This document shows positions 35,201 to 44,484 of a DNA stretch of 64,000 nucleotides, piece after piece. Positions within the stretch are counted from its first letter, which is position 1. Every line of letters begins with the position of its first letter. A model generated the notes under the pieces. The model did no database searches. It was not told the DNA's origin and saw only the letters and a list, made by a program, of their open reading frames with translations. The DNA is taken from the NCBI RefSeq assembly GCF_018873765.1, contig NC_057918.1, forward strand, positions 12,036,862 to 12,100,861, written 5' to 3'. A program made the translations under genes and the position numbers. The DNA is from Telopea speciosissima (lineage: Eukaryota > Streptophyta > Magnoliopsida > Proteales > Proteaceae).

Positions 35201-36826
35201 TTGGATCCATGTAGCCAACCCCATTAAGTTGGGATAAGGCGGAGTTTGGTGTTGTTTTATGGTTATTAAGGCTCAATGTTTTTTCCAGGTAAAGAACACA
35301 TAAAAGGAAGATTGGGTAAAATCTCTGTAAGAACCAAAAAAACCACATGAAAGGAAAATTTTCACTTCAAATCTTCTTTTACTGGTACAGATTTTATTAG
35401 AATTGTTCCATTTTCATGGTTTTTACCTGCAAACAAATAAAGAAGAAATGTAAGATGCCCTCCCAGGCATCAAATAAAAAATGACAGCTTGGCCAGTAGA
35501 ATGAGTTTAGATATCTAGGTCCATTGCTGGGTAACTGAAGAAGAGGAAGGTGTGTAGCTTTTAGGAGTTTGAAGAGTTCAGGGATTTTGAGCCCATTATG
35601 AGGAGATTCGGATGAATCTTGGTGATGCATTTATAATTTTAAATCTTTGGTCTTTTTACTAGCTGGATGAATTTGGTGATGATAGGGGCTCAAAAAGGGG
35701 ATAAATCTTTGGTCCTCTCTTACCAGCTGCTGTATTGTCAAGCTCATGCTTAGAATGGAATCAAAAGGTTATTGAGAGTCACGCTGAACTGGAATGTCGG
35801 ATAGCTGCCAAAAAGCTAGTTTTTCCTTCGGTTGCACTCGTAAAGAAATTTTGAATATGTTATAGCGAACAATGGAAGAGACTTCAAGATGCGTTTTGTG
35901 TGGACTCTGGTCAGGTTGTATGCCCTTATAATGTATATTGGGCTTATCTGTTTTAATAAAATTGTCCTATCAAAGAGACAACAACTTTCAGTACTTTTTT
36001 TTATTTTAAAGAAAGATGTTGAATGGTATAGCTTTGACTTGCCATTTCTTTGAGTAAGGATGTAGCAAAAAGTATGATCGCTGATATTCTTCAGTTTGTT
36101 GTACTTAAATATTAGGCAGTATATCTAAGTATTAGCTTAAAAGCATGAAGCATCAACTATTAAATTTTATGTTATGGTATATGAATGCTTGGATGTGACC
36201 GGGTGGATGCTGGGACTTGATTTCAATGTGGAAGTTATCCCTTTCATCCTACTTTTTCTACCCCCTCCAAATTAGGTCTAAGCTTGACAGTTTTACCATT
36301 GCTTGATTGCAGAATCACTCGGTCAAAGAGTTGCAGCTCTCTCATCCTTGGTTGTAAATGTGAACCAGAAGCTGAGCCATGTGTATCTGATACTTCTCTA
36401 CCTGGTATGCTGGCCTTTAAACCTTTTCAAATATGATGCTTTTTATCCCTTGCATTTTCTCCTAACTAGCCTTGTTTGTAACCAGTTTTATTTCTTTGTA
36501 TGGCAGGACTTAATATCTTTTCAGGGTCGAAGAGGAAATCAATTATGGAGTTCGGTCAGCAGGAAGCAGATTTATCAAAATACCTCTACCCAAACACTAA
36601 AATTTTGAAACATTCATTGAATTGTAATAAAGGTAGGACTTCTTTCATTGATAAACCTACAAACTGGGAGGGTGATCCACCAGAAAATGATGCAGATAGC
36701 ACACTGGAATTCTCTAGCAACTCTCAATGTGCAGTTGAAGGTAGCTTGTCAAAGGGCTTTGCAGGACTCCTCTCGACAGGTTCTTGTTTGCAGTTTGATA
36801 AGAAGAGTAGTGTTTCCTCCACATAG
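14271..36826 (+). CDS. AAR3: DCN1-like protein, AAR3 type (cullin neddylation factor), 9 exons
   Basis: Exons: 14271-14328, 15163-15247, 20298-20349, 20586-20661, 20776-20858, 30889-30985, 34061-34106, 36313-36404, 36507-36826; every join is GT-AG and the frame closes to 302 aa with TAG at 36824-36826. DCN1 proteins promote NEDD8 transfer onto cullins of SCF-type ligases; Arabidopsis AAR3 mutants are altered in auxin (2,4-D) response. The protein starts [19 protein letters not shown] and carries a DCUN1 (PONY) domain to about residue 167: [17 protein letters not shown] (75-91), [17 protein letters not shown] (97-113), [21 protein letters not shown] (124-144) and [11 protein letters not shown] (154-164), the last being the conserved acidic patch that contacts cullins. 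The C-terminal 135 residues are Ser/Lys-rich and low-complexity, as in other AAR3-type proteins. About 96% of the span is intron, much of it transposons; no exon is damaged. Confidence 0.93.
14649..14712 (+). mobile_element. Au-like SINE fragment (AAR3 intron 1)
   Basis: AAGGCTGCGTACATTTGCCC followed by CTCCCAGACCCTGCAGTAGCGGGAGC-type sequence matches in reverse complement the SINE at 52915-53045. Only the central to 3' part remains. Confidence 0.55.
15962..16938. mobile_element. hAT-type element with 8-bp target duplication
   Basis: Starts CATAGTTGTCACGGCG and ends CGCCATGACAACTATG (inverted termini). It is flanked by exact 8-bp copies ATATTGAT at 15954-15961 and 16939-16946. An 8-bp duplication with CA...TG ends is the hAT signature. 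The 977-bp body has no transposase; it includes repeated AACAATGGCAGAATTGTAAT-like units near 16050-16210. Inserted in AAR3 intron 2, directly next to LINE sequence. Confidence 0.85.
16939..18840 (+). pseudogene. Decayed RTE-type LINE reverse transcriptase
   Basis: Sense-strand remains of a non-LTR retrotransposon. Visible blocks: [15 protein letters not shown] (about 17175), [20 protein letters not shown] (17460), the palm motif [20 protein letters not shown] (17565), the catalytic box [12 protein letters not shown] (about 17838) after a stop at 17814-17816, then [15 protein letters not shown] (18030) and [11 protein letters not shown] (18215). Further stops occur near 17904 and 18292. The 3' end has a GT microsatellite (18751-18770), the AATTAGTTGGGATAAGACTG signature and a (GTT)n tail at 18816-18833. 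Its upstream part is duplicated in tandem (16947-17079 and 17120-17253). Not functional. Confidence 0.85.
18860..19415 (-). repeat. Probable gypsy solo LTR or LTR fragment, antisense
   Basis: Ends in CTCCTGCATCA, i.e. begins TGATGCAGGAG on the minus strand, like the LTRs at 22-25 kb (TGATGCAGAATG) and 62.7 kb (TGATGCAGATAAG). The interior has the same AT-rich TTAAATACTAATCTAAAATA style. The left end and target duplication were not resolved. Confidence 0.4.
22032..22036. repeat. Target-site duplication, left (CTGTC)
   Basis: CTGTC directly precedes the left LTR and is repeated exactly at 25549-25553. Confidence 0.8.
22037..23370 (-). repeat. 3' LTR of short LTR retrotransposon
   Basis: 1334 bp, about 98% identical by eye to 24216-25548 (roughly 25-30 differences). 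On the minus strand it begins TGATGCAGAATG and ends ACTACATTA, so the ends are TG...TA rather than TG...CA. A TATAAATAAAGG promoter-like box lies on the minus strand near 22900-22915. Confidence 0.9.
23180..24199 (-). CDS. Gag-like ORF of the short LTR retrotransposon
   Basis: 339 codons opening [20 protein letters not shown], with ATG one base after the primer-binding site. The N-terminal 40 residues resemble plant gypsy Gag starts ([20 protein letters not shown]). Next come a charged Arg/His/Asp stretch (about 70-105) and a long acidic Glu/Asp/Val region (about 107-180). From residue about 277 the frame passes through the polypurine tract into the 3' LTR, so about 63 residues are LTR-encoded. 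No CCHC zinc knuckle and no pol motif. The uninterrupted frame in a non-autonomous copy suggests recent origin or selection; expression is unproven. Confidence 0.65.
   Translation of the reverse strand: MAEHGNPQPLDPMAAIVEMFQKFTADQKALFEDFRATQRTITARSHLIEQRQVTPHRGINIPLDEDRYQVQSQVHQPHRRHREDRDRHKDYKEDMYREYKFTLPKEIEREQVEDKAEVAVNCDEKKETPPIASKMDSRHVEDPTEVVNDEEIKEDKVETAEDEEVVENTPQEGNDLQDAILKEVKLVSHALDAKVANTEGSMDKTLTVVVASESKHIEFVLPPWFFEEKAPRLGDFIPNIPASPEFCLGMVKTAGHLLIPPHHYKIRGRIFSNWGELMQNDHQIGLISLEIGLGLGYIHVGPLFPRVFYVIGHFNEPKLGVLRLHTGLAQYLVIFMFLD
23371..23383 (-). other. Polypurine tract
   Basis: The minus strand reads AATTGGGGAGAGT directly before the 3' LTR start TGATGCAG; this is the second-strand priming site expected at this position. 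Confidence 0.75.
24201..24212 (-). other. Primer-binding site, tRNA-iMet
   Basis: The minus strand reads TGGTATCAGAGC, the standard plant initiator tRNA-Met complement, 3 nt from the 5' LTR and 1 nt before the ORF start codon. Confidence 0.85.
24216..25548 (-). repeat. 5' LTR of short LTR retrotransposon
   Basis: Pairs with 22037-23370. Followed by the right target duplication CTGTC at 25549-25553. Confidence 0.9.
25613..26617. mobile_element. hAT-type element (CATAGTTGTCA family), 1.0 kb
   Basis: Starts CATAGTTGTCGAGGCGGTGG with a CTAAGCGCTTAGGCG subterminal motif and ends CACCTAGGTGACATATTGACAACTATG. Inside are four to five copies of a CACATCAAGTCATCAAAAA-type unit (25690-25820). The flanks GAGCCGATG and TGCCGACA could be a diverged 8-bp duplication. 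No transposase. Confidence 0.7.
25688..25822 (+). repeat. Short tandem repeat CA(T/C)CAAGTCATCAAAAA
   Basis: Repeated units of about 16-34 bp with the core GTCATCAAAAACCAA inside the hAT element. Low-complexity ORFs here are artefacts. Confidence 0.55.
26630..27540. mobile_element. DNA-transposon remnant with GTTTCG/CGAAAT repeats
   Basis: The right part (27305-27535) is rich in inverted GTTTCG/CGAAA units and ends GAGTTTTTGAACTGTG, similar to the CTTGAACCGTG edge at 14018. The left part is GC-richer and on the minus strand encodes a decayed peptide ([20 protein letters not shown] near 27070) that may be a transposase C-terminus. Family and ends uncertain. Confidence 0.35.
27735..28200 (+). 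repeat. LTR-like fragment, sense
   Basis: Has a run typical of plant LTRs: TTTATTTGGGAGAATATTACG, several GAGTTG/GAGTC segments, TTATTTATAGAGGTGTAACC (TATA-like, about 27915) and a downstream pyrimidine-rich leader. Ends not determined. Confidence 0.35.
28440..29873 (-). repeat. Probable gypsy LTR, antisense
   Basis: The right end TGTATTGCATCA equals a minus-strand start TGATGCAATACA, the same opening as the other gypsy LTRs here. The interior repeats their plan: a CTTCACCTTGACAAACACAAGG-like segment (29035) parallels the CTTGATAAGCCCACAAGGATG segment at 22790. G runs at 28450-28464 and 29539-29553. Left end not resolved. Confidence 0.4.
31189..31332. mobile_element. 144-bp hAT MITE (CATAGTTGTCA family)
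   Basis: Runs from CATGGATGTTGACGCCTAGG to CACCGTGACAACTATG, with GCGCCTTGG/CGCCTAGGCG subterminal motifs. Flanked by ACCATGGC and ACCATGAT, an 8-bp duplication with two differences. Confidence 0.65.
31480..31822. mobile_element. hAT-like MITE (CATAGTTGTCA family)
   Basis: Begins GATAGTTGTCAAGGCGACTA and ends GCCTAGGCGACGTCTTGACT with ACTGTG after it, inverted relative to each other. The AT-rich core lacks coding capacity. Target duplication unclear. Confidence 0.6.
34627..34690 (-). mobile_element. Au-like SINE fragment (AAR3 intron 7)
   Basis: TCTGGGGAGGGTCATATTGT followed by ACGCAGTCTTACCCCTGC and TTTGCAGAGAGGCTGTTCC matches the middle of the SINE at 52915-53045, same orientation. Confidence 0.6.
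35190..35262 (+). mobile_element. RTE LINE 3' tail remnant
   Basis: GTAGCCAACCCCATTAAGTT followed by GGGATAAGGCGGAG is the 3' signature also seen at 18.8 and 12.4 kb; only the tail is recognisable. Confidence 0.55.
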
Positions 36827-38671
36827 TTGCTGGCATCAATATAGCAAGTTTAAAAAAATTAAGACAAAGTGATTCATAAGGGTTTTGTTATTTGGGGGGG
36901 GGGGGGTTGTAAAAGGTTTTGCTTCGTTCATGAATGTTGTTCAATTCTGTCAAATTTATTTAGTTAAAAAAAAGTGATTTGATTCATTTCTCATTTTTTT
37001 TTCTTGAATGATGTGTATCAAAAGCTAACAAAAATACATGTTAATGGCTTATTGAACTTTATCCAAGTGTGTACTGTTTGTACTTTATATAACCTAGGTC
37101 TAAAGTGATTGCAAACAACTACTGCCACCTGGTGGCCATGTTGGCATATGTTCATAAGAGCTTAGAAGTCTGTGTCAGTGTGTTTTTCTGTTTTCCCCAG
37201 TTCTGAATCTGTATCTTCTGGACTGTATAAGTGTGTGTTTGTGAAGACTTTTGGAATACAAGAAAATTATGTCTGAGTAGATGATTATCCAGTTTGTTGA
37301 AAGGGTTACGCATGATAAGGGCTAATAGCCTGATAGTGCCAAAAGATGATGGATATGATGTAGATAAGGGTGAAGCCCAAACGGAGTAATAAGTAAAACT
37401 AGATCACTATCCAGGCGTCAAAAATCCACGCCATTGATGTCTTGTGGGCTCAGGGGCTCGGAGGTCACTGGTCAGTGACCATGAAACGCATCACTATCAA
37501 ATTAAATGGGCGGTTTACCCTCTAAAATAGAAAATTTGATATGTCCCACATGGCGAACCATCTGTCCACCTCTCATGACCCAATGGTCTACAAATCGAGT
37601 TCAGCTATCTAATTGCATTGATGGATTGTTTGGTGCAGGGAATACATTGACCACTCAATTATAATAGCTTTCAAAAGACCTCTGGCCATGGTGTGTCGAT
37701 CTGTAGAGAAGAAATAGACTAGGGATGCTCTGATAGCAACATCCCCTCAAAAAAAAAAAAATTATGGAGTCTCTGTAGTTGGCTCTCTTGGTTTGTACCA
37801 ACTATAGAGAGTTTTCTTATGTAAATTAAGGAAGAAATTATACAGATTTGAAGAAAGGAGAAGGATTCTCTCCGATATAATATATGGGAAAGAACTCTGT
37901 CCGGGACATGAGTCTCTCTCTCTCTTTTTCCATATGAAAAGACACTTCTGCCCCCTTATTTTGATGATGAGAGAGATAGACACATGGAAGTGCTGGTATA
38001 GGCCACACTATTGAATAGAAAACAGGTCGTCTCGAACTAGAAACGTCCTCGAGGTTAAGATTCTATTGCACTAGACTCAAGCTAACTGCATTAGCAACTA
38101 TCCTCATTTGTGAATGTGATGATGCTAATGAGTGGGACTCATCTAACTTATTAAGGTGTATTCAGCGAATGTAGTCCATTCCAACATTCTAGCCTGTCAT
38201 TCACCAATGATAATTAAAAATTGGTAGAAAGTTCATGATTATGGTGGCATTGAAAATCCACTAATGAGGGAGTAGGGGTATCAACTGGTCCGGTTCTAGG
38301 CTATCGGTTTGGTTTTCTAGCAGTTCCGGCTCTAAGATGTCAAGACCAGATCTGCACCAATAAGCTCACCGGTTCCAAATCTAAGATCTAGGACCATTAA
38401 CTAATGAGTGGTCTGATTTCAATTCCTAATCGGGTCCAAACATGCCCTTGTTGAGTAGCTAAATTTAAAGCCTTTTTTCCATTGGAACTAGAAATCTCAA
38501 GCAAATCAGAATCTTTCAAAAGCAATTCATTAACTACTGGTGTGTGTCCTCTATGTGCAACAGATATGAAAGGGGTAGAATACTAGAATTTGAGGGGCCA
38601 AGTGTCTTGCTTAGTCTTGGGTCATGTGCTAATAGCAACTGGACAACAACTGTATAATAAAAGTCACTTTA
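36827..38671. other. AAR3 3' UTR and intergenic sequence
   Basis: The UTR follows the stop at 36826; a G run at 36895-36907 lies in it. The segment 37740-38010 (AAGACACTTCTGCCCCC, GATAGACACATGGAAGTGCTGG, GGCCACAC) resembles one arm of the MITE at 55.7-55.96 kb. No gene seen. Confidence 0.5.
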
Positions 38672-39300
38672 ACTGTTACGGCTTGGAAAATTTTTTATTT
38701 GAACCCTAACCCAAATCTGAATGTAGATTCGGAACCCGAAGTCATGGCATCGTGTGCGATATGGAATATTGATTTATGTTCGAACGAATAGAAGATGAAG
38801 AAGGAATCCCGGTGGTAACACGTTGCTTACCGATAAAATGACAGATACCTCCTCCGTGCGGTTGTGGGATCCACACATAGATGTACAATTCGTGGTAAGG
38901 GATCCTAACCTCGTATTAAGTGTTTTTAGTATTATAACTATGTCCGTGTGGATTCGCTTGTGGAACACATTGACTTTGGGTGTTTTGACACGAAGAAAAC
39001 GAAGAAAAAAATCTCAGGTTGATGTACTAGTCAATTGCTGCATCGACCAGAGAATTCTGCCACTGCAAATTTTGTTTCTAGAGGCGCGGGACCCAGTGTT
39101 TTGGGTCGGGGATCTCGTCGCCGCATCCCGATTAATGGCTTGAAAATGTTTTCCCAACTTTTTGGGACTCATGGGACCCACAAAGTCCAAATACCTGTGC
39201 AGGGGTCGACTTAAAACATAAACCAATAAAACCCACCACTAAATGACAACCTTTACAATTAGTATTAAGGTTGGTTTAGTTAAGATATAAGAATTTAATT

Positions 39301-39456
39301 AATCAAAACTTTATCAAAACTTAAAGAATCGACTCATGTTAAGATTAAATAATCAAAACTTTATCAATACTTAGAGGACCGATTCATGTCAAGATTTAAT
39401 TAATCAAAACTTTATCTAAACCCCACCGAATCGACTCATGTTTAAACTAGGTAAAG
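39301..39456 (+). repeat. Three-copy ~50-bp tandem repeat in gypsy LTR
   Basis: Units start at 39301, 39351 and 39402, each AATCAAAACTTTATC then a variable 10-14 bp, then GA(C/T)TCATGT.AAGAT. They differ by several substitutions. Confidence 0.75.
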
Positions 39457-40057
39457 GAAGTAAAATCTATTCCAATATTAATCCACCCACCTGCACTATT
39501 CCAAAGGTTTGAAAACAAAGAGAAGAGAAAGGAAAAGAAGAGAAAAAAAAAGGAGAAGAAGAAGAGGAAGAAGAAAGGCTGAAGGAGATCCCTACCTTGA
39601 TTGAACCCTTATCCTTGGGTAAGCTTCCTACCTCTATCACTTCAAACCACTATAGATTGTGTTCTTAAGTCCAATCCTTTGCTGAAATCAAAGGAGAAAT
39701 TCTTTAATTTTCGTTTCTTACTGATGAATCCAATCATTGGATTCATTCTCTATCCATATAGATGCCAAACCTTATAAAATACTTGATTTTCTGACTCATT
39801 CTTTTACATATGCTTAACCGGTTTCTGAATTTAAGTCTAGATATAGTTTCCCTACCAATTTCCATAGTCAATTAATTTAAAATTATCTGAAATTGATTAT
39901 GTTAAAATTCTAGAACCCCATTCTCCCTTGTACTTGGATCGTAAGATGGGTCCACATCATGGCAATAGATATGTGGACAATATTCCCTGATCAATTAAAC
40001 AAAATCCAGCCCAAAACCCCATTAAAATTCTGTTTCCTGCGATTTTTGGACTACTAT

Positions 40058-40260
40058 GCATCTCTGGTCGATGTCCCAGTTGATTGGACCACCAACCAGA
40101 GAATACTACCTTAGTTTTTACATCTGTCATAATCTCATGTTGGTGTCCCAGTTGACTGGCTCATCCACCAGAGAATGATTGTTTCAGTTTTCAGCTACTG
40201 TCATCTTAGGTTGGTGTCCCGGTTGACTGCCTCATCAACCTGAGATGCTGTTTCACTCGT
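40058..40260 (+). repeat. Three-copy ~70-bp repeat with hairpin core in gypsy LTR
   Basis: Cores at about 40066, 40139 and 40202: GGT(C/T)G.TGTCCC(A/G)GTTGA followed within 25 bp by CC(A/T)GAGA. The TGGT...ACCA ends of each core can pair. A fourth relative lies at 39016-39058 (GTTGATGTACTAGTCAATTG, then ACCAGAGAATTCTG). Confidence 0.6.
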
Positions 40261-41082
40261 GAACACGTCCTAGACCTTGTCCAATCTTACCACGAGGTAA
40301 CCCTAGGACTCCACACAAATTTTTGACGCTTTCTAACACCGGGTGTGATTAAACATTCGTAGGACTTTACCTTTTGCTCGTCGAATAGTACCGGCAATCG
40401 ACACGAAGCATAACCCGATTTCTTAGTCGCAAGTATAACAAGGTAAGTGGGGGTAGGCTTTGATTTCTTTTAAGAGTGTCTATTTCATTCTTTGATGTAT
40501 TTGCCAGGAATCATTTGTATATTTAAATTCATGTTTTATTTATGATATTTATTGATTTCATTGTTTATAACTTATGGTTGTGATTGATATGATGTGAAAT
40601 GGTTGGCAATGTGAATGCTTGTGATAGATTAGATGCCGTAGTCGACTTGGAAATGAGAGATATGGTGTGCCGTAGTATGGGATACGAGAGCACTGTACAC
40701 CTCGTATTATGCCATTTAGACTGCATATGACTAGGAATGTCATTCCTTGATGCTACAACCGTTACCAGCAGGGGTTTAGGTGTTGGGTGATCATAGCTCC
40801 CTGTTACTGAGGAGTGTGAAGTATGCCGGAATGGGGTCCTGGCTATGATTATCGAGGTCTACCCACGGAAAGGTATATAATACCAACGACCGCTGTGGAC
40901 TCCATACAACAGTTGAGATTATGTCTCGAGAATATTAAAAAGAAACCGAGAACGTTTCCCGAGTTGTTGTCGTAGCACAGACCCGACTTAGGCATTTGTT
41001 TGTTAGGTGAAATTAATATTAAAATTAAACTCATGCAATTAATATTAAAATTAAAGAAGAGAGAAATTAAGCTATATTTACA

Positions 41083-41218
41083 TGTAAACGGATAAAATAT
41101 CCGATCCGTATCTGTGTCCGTATCCATTTAGCACTATCCAAATCCGTCCGATAGCTAATCGGATACAGATGCAGATGCAGATATAACACTATCCAAACCA
41201 AATCCGATCCGTTTACAA
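41083..41218. mobile_element. MITE with GTAAACGGAT inverted ends
   Basis: GTAAACGGATAAAATATCCGATCCG at the left is mirrored by CCGATCCGTTTAC at the right; the middle has CCGTATC/GATACAG units. It lies about 430 bp upstream of the RING gene start codon. Confidence 0.6.
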
Positions 41219-41457
41219 CCCTAGCCCGAACACATGGGCCTACCACCCAGGGGTAGGATGATTATTGCGCCCACCCCATGTGTCTGGGCGCAGCCTGCGC
41301 CAGTGCGCCTAATTCAAACTTCAAAGGTCAAACCAGAGAAATAAGAAAATGGGAAAAATATCTTCTTCCGTTTTCACCGGCCTCTGTAGATAAACAACAA
41401 AAATTCTAGATGTTTCCACAATCTTCCTGATTGCTTTTTCCTGTGGACGCTTTCTTT

Positions 41458-41580
41458 GTATATATGTGTCTATATCTATCGTCTCCTCTCTCTCATTCTC
41501 TTATTTCTTAAAAGAATATTGTATTTCTTCTCTAGTATTTTTTTCACTTTTCATCTCCCTTTCTCTCTCTCTCTCTCTCT
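41458..41580 (+). promoter_or_regulatory. Putative promoter and CT-rich leader of the RING gene
   Basis: TGTATATATGTG at about 41457 is a plausible TATA box; a (CT)n tract at 41562-41580 lies in the expected 5' UTR, a common plant arrangement. The transcription start is not determined. Confidence 0.4.
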
Positions 41581-41650
41581 ATACTCTATAATCTATTGTG
41601 TTTTGATTCTATTTCTACAGTTGCAGTAGCAGATCAGCAGAAAACAGGAG

Positions 41651-42376
41651 ATGGCAGCCAACCCAGATGCGTCTGACGTATCATCATTCGTGGAGCAACT
41701 GGAAAGGAGGAGCAGGGATCTATCTCTGCGTCTTCCCCTCATACTGGGGATATCGAGTAGCTCTACGACGAGAGAACCCAGTAGCGATTCAGATCAAGAA
41801 AGTGAGGAAAGGAGGATGGATCGTATCATCCTCATAAACCCTATAACCCAGGGTATGATCGTGATCGAAGGGGGTAGGAGTTTGGAATCTCTGCTTCGAG
41901 ATGCCTTGACCAAAGAAGGTTTGCCTCCGGCATCGAAAGCCTCTATCGAGGAGATGCCGACGGTGGAAATTACCCTAGAGGATTTGGATAAGGAGTGTTC
42001 GATCTGTTTGGATGGATGGGAAATTGGTGGGGAGGCAAAGGAGATGCCCTGCAAGCACAGGCACCATGCGGGTTGTATAGAGAAGTGGTTGAGGATGCAC
42101 GGGTCTTGCCCTGTTTGCAGGTTTGAGATGCCGAATGACGAAGAGGAGTGTAGGAAGAGAGGCCGTGGTGATCATGATGGAGATAGTGAAGATGATGAAG
42201 GGAGAGAGAGGAGGGCTGATAGGGGAGAGATTTGGGTCACTTTCTCTTTCTCTAATAGCAGTGATGGTGATAGGGATTCAACAACAACAACTACTACTAC
42301 TGCAACTGAGTCTTCTTCTGATTCTTCTCCAAACACTTCCAATGACGATGGAACATCAAATAATTCTAACCCTTAG
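41651..42376 (+). CDS. RING-H2 E3 ubiquitin ligase, intronless (MPSR1/RING1-like)
   Basis: Encodes 241 aa. The RING-H2 domain is complete: C116, C119, C134, H136, H139, C142, C153, C156 in CSIC..CKHRHHAGCIEKWLRMHGSCPVC, with W146 at the position that contacts E2 enzymes. A VEI..EDLDKECSIC linker precedes it, as in the small plant E3 group that includes Arabidopsis MPSR1 (misfolded-protein sensing). The N-terminal 50 residues are Ser-rich; the tail (165-241) is acidic then Thr/Ser/Asn-rich and probably disordered. No signal peptide or membrane segment, so cytosol or nucleus is likely. ATG at 41651 is the first in frame after the CT-rich leader. Substrate unknown; orthology to MPSR1 is inference. 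Confidence 0.9.
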   Translation: MAANPDASDVSSFVEQLERRSRDLSLRLPLILGISSSSTTREPSSDSDQESEERRMDRIILINPITQGMIVIEGGRSLESLLRDALTKEGLPPASKASIEEMPTVEITLEDLDKECSICLDGWEIGGEAKEMPCKHRHHAGCIEKWLRMHGSCPVCRFEMPNDEEECRKRGRGDHDGDSEDDEGRERRADRGEIWVTFSFSNSSDGDRDSTTTTTTTATESSSDSSPNTSNDDGTSNNSNP

Positions 42377-44484
42377 GAGAATTAAGCAGTTTTTTTGGAC
42401 TTTTTTTCCCCCCTTTCTCTTTATGGGAAAAGTGTACAGGAATAAGCTTGCTTTGCAAAGAAATCAATGAATTGATTTTTTTTTTTTTTTGAGAGTTTTT
42501 TCTTTGTATGTTTTCTGTTGCCAGTTAATTATTGAGTTTCTCTTTCTTTGTAACATTGTCTTTTATCTTTTGTCCCTCTTTTAAAATTTTAATAATCAGT
42601 TCACACTTCACACACTGTATAGGAGGAAAAAATAGTTGGATTCCTCTGAAGAAATTTCTCCGTGGATCTGTGTTATTTAGCTATGGCTTCTGTTTTGTTA
42701 AGGGGAATGCAATTTTTGCTGCAATTGACATTCTTCAATACATTTGCACTAATTTGTCACTCTTCAATTGGTTTTTAAGGTGGTGTTCTTGGGATCATCT
42801 TTACACCACTAACATGAGGAAAGGTGCAGGCCTGCAGGGTGGGGTTCCCGCAATCATCATGCAATATAATAATGAAGTCTATAAGGTTGGCATTTATGTG
42901 ATTGGGTTAATGGAATCCATTTGTAGTGGGAAGAGGTCCCCTACCCACATGAAGGTCACATGTTCAGTACCCTAGAGTGCTTGCTTGTATCTATCATGAA
43001 GAACCTACAGTTTTTACCGTTGTACTTCCAAGAACGGTGATTTTTTAGTACTCCATTAAAGTTTAAACTCGCTCTATATTCACTCAAACTATCAAATGAA
43101 ATGCTTCTTTCCTGTCCCCCCACTCTTCTATTCTCATGATGTTTTAAAATTTTTTTTTTCAAGGTCCAACCACCATCATAAAGGGATGGTTCCCACAGGG
43201 TTTTTATGTGTTGACAAAGAGGGAGGAGGGGGGATGGGGTTGACAGTCTAACAAGCAACCACTCCCACGACTTGGGCCAATGCTTAGTTGTGACTGGCTG
43301 TTAGTACGTGAGGCCTTATTACTTACGGGAGAGGGTTAGGCATACCACCAATGCGCGATAAATTAGCAGGCAGCACCAATGGGGGTGTTGGATGGATTAT
43401 GGGGCATCATAAAGGAGGCAGGGGCCATTTCAAAGGAGGAAAAGAGAGACACAGCAAGCAGTGAGCACTAACCCGCGATGCACAAGTGGTATGCCCAGCC
43501 TTTCATAGGTTTCTTCTTTTCTCCTTTAATGATTTGGTCTTGTTTCTTGGTTTGATTCTCCCAAAACCAAACTAGTGTACTGGGAGAAGAGAGAGAGACA
43601 CATTGGCGCTAGCTCCATGGTTTGATTCATTCTATATGAGAAGTGGATTCTTCATTGAGTATCATTTTCCTCTATAAAAAAACATCATGAATCCAGTATA
43701 GTGATGATATATAATTAAGGAGACATCAATCATCCGTACACCAAAACCCATAATATTCTATGTAGTGATAAAGATCTCTCAAGTTTGGGTAGCAATCATG
43801 AACTATTAATTGAGAATCTTATCCTTAACTGTAATCCATTCAAATTCTCTATTGATCCAGTTTTTTTGGTAGACTAGTGATACACACAAACATGTGTGCC
43901 CATACTTGTGTTTAGAATCATCATTCCCGAAAACAAATTTGTGTACCCATACTTGCCCTTTGGGCCCTCTGGTATATGTACGATCGTGCATCATGCACAG
44001 GTGTTCATATAACCTTTTGCCTAAAAATATCAACAAAAACTTATAAAATCTGTGTGGAAATTCAATGGATGGATGATTTTACCTATTCTTATTTCCCTTC
44101 ATTTTGACTGAGTTTTTTTTTTTTTTAATTATGAATTGATACTATTAACACTTTCTATACTTTCCTTCTATATTTTTTACCCATGAGTTACAAAAGAGCT
44201 TAAGTTTAGTATGAGGTATCATTCATCCTTCACAATTTCTCTCTTCTATTTTAAGGTAAAAAAATTTTCGTAGAAAAAAAAAAATTCCTTATCTAGTGGT
44301 TATGTGATCTTATGATTGAGCTTTAGATTTATCACTGACCCCCACATCACAAATACCCTTCGTGAGTGGAGTTCTATCCGAAAGTTTAGATGCCGGGTTT
44401 CTATCTTCACCATGATGAAATAAAAATTGATCTTTTATTTATACCTCTCTTTCTCCCCTCCCCCTCCCCCCCTCCCTCTGAATT
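42377..44484. other. RING gene 3' UTR and intergenic sequence
   Basis: UTR with T runs at 42478-42490; AATTTTAATAATCAG near 42586 may include a polyadenylation signal. No gene recognised; open frames here lack coding character. Confidence 0.5.

Larger units (their letters stand above)
34107..36312 (+). other. AAR3 intron 7
   Basis: Carries an antisense Au-like SINE fragment (34627-34690) and a sense RTE LINE tail (35190-35262). No other feature recognised. Confidence 0.7.
38672..41000 (+). repeat. Long Ty3/gypsy-like LTR (solo or truncated)
   Basis: Begins TGTTACGGCTTGGAAAAT, a TGT(A/T)ACGGC start common to plant chromovirus (Del/Tekay) LTRs, and includes CTACAACCGTTACCAGCAGG and TTTAGGTGTTGGGTGATCAT (about 40753-40791) of the same LTR type. 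No gag or pol follows. Two internal tandem-repeat blocks are listed separately. The 3' boundary near 41000 is approximate. Assignment is from remembered family features, not a search. Confidence 0.5.

Noticed and set aside
39301..40260. CRISPR-like or satellite array
   Set aside because: Only three diverged direct units per block, adjacent without unique spacers, inside a plant LTR.
42532..42975. 147-codon ORF after the RING gene
   Set aside because: AT-rich, Phe/Ile-biased translation in the 3' flank with no motif; likely chance.
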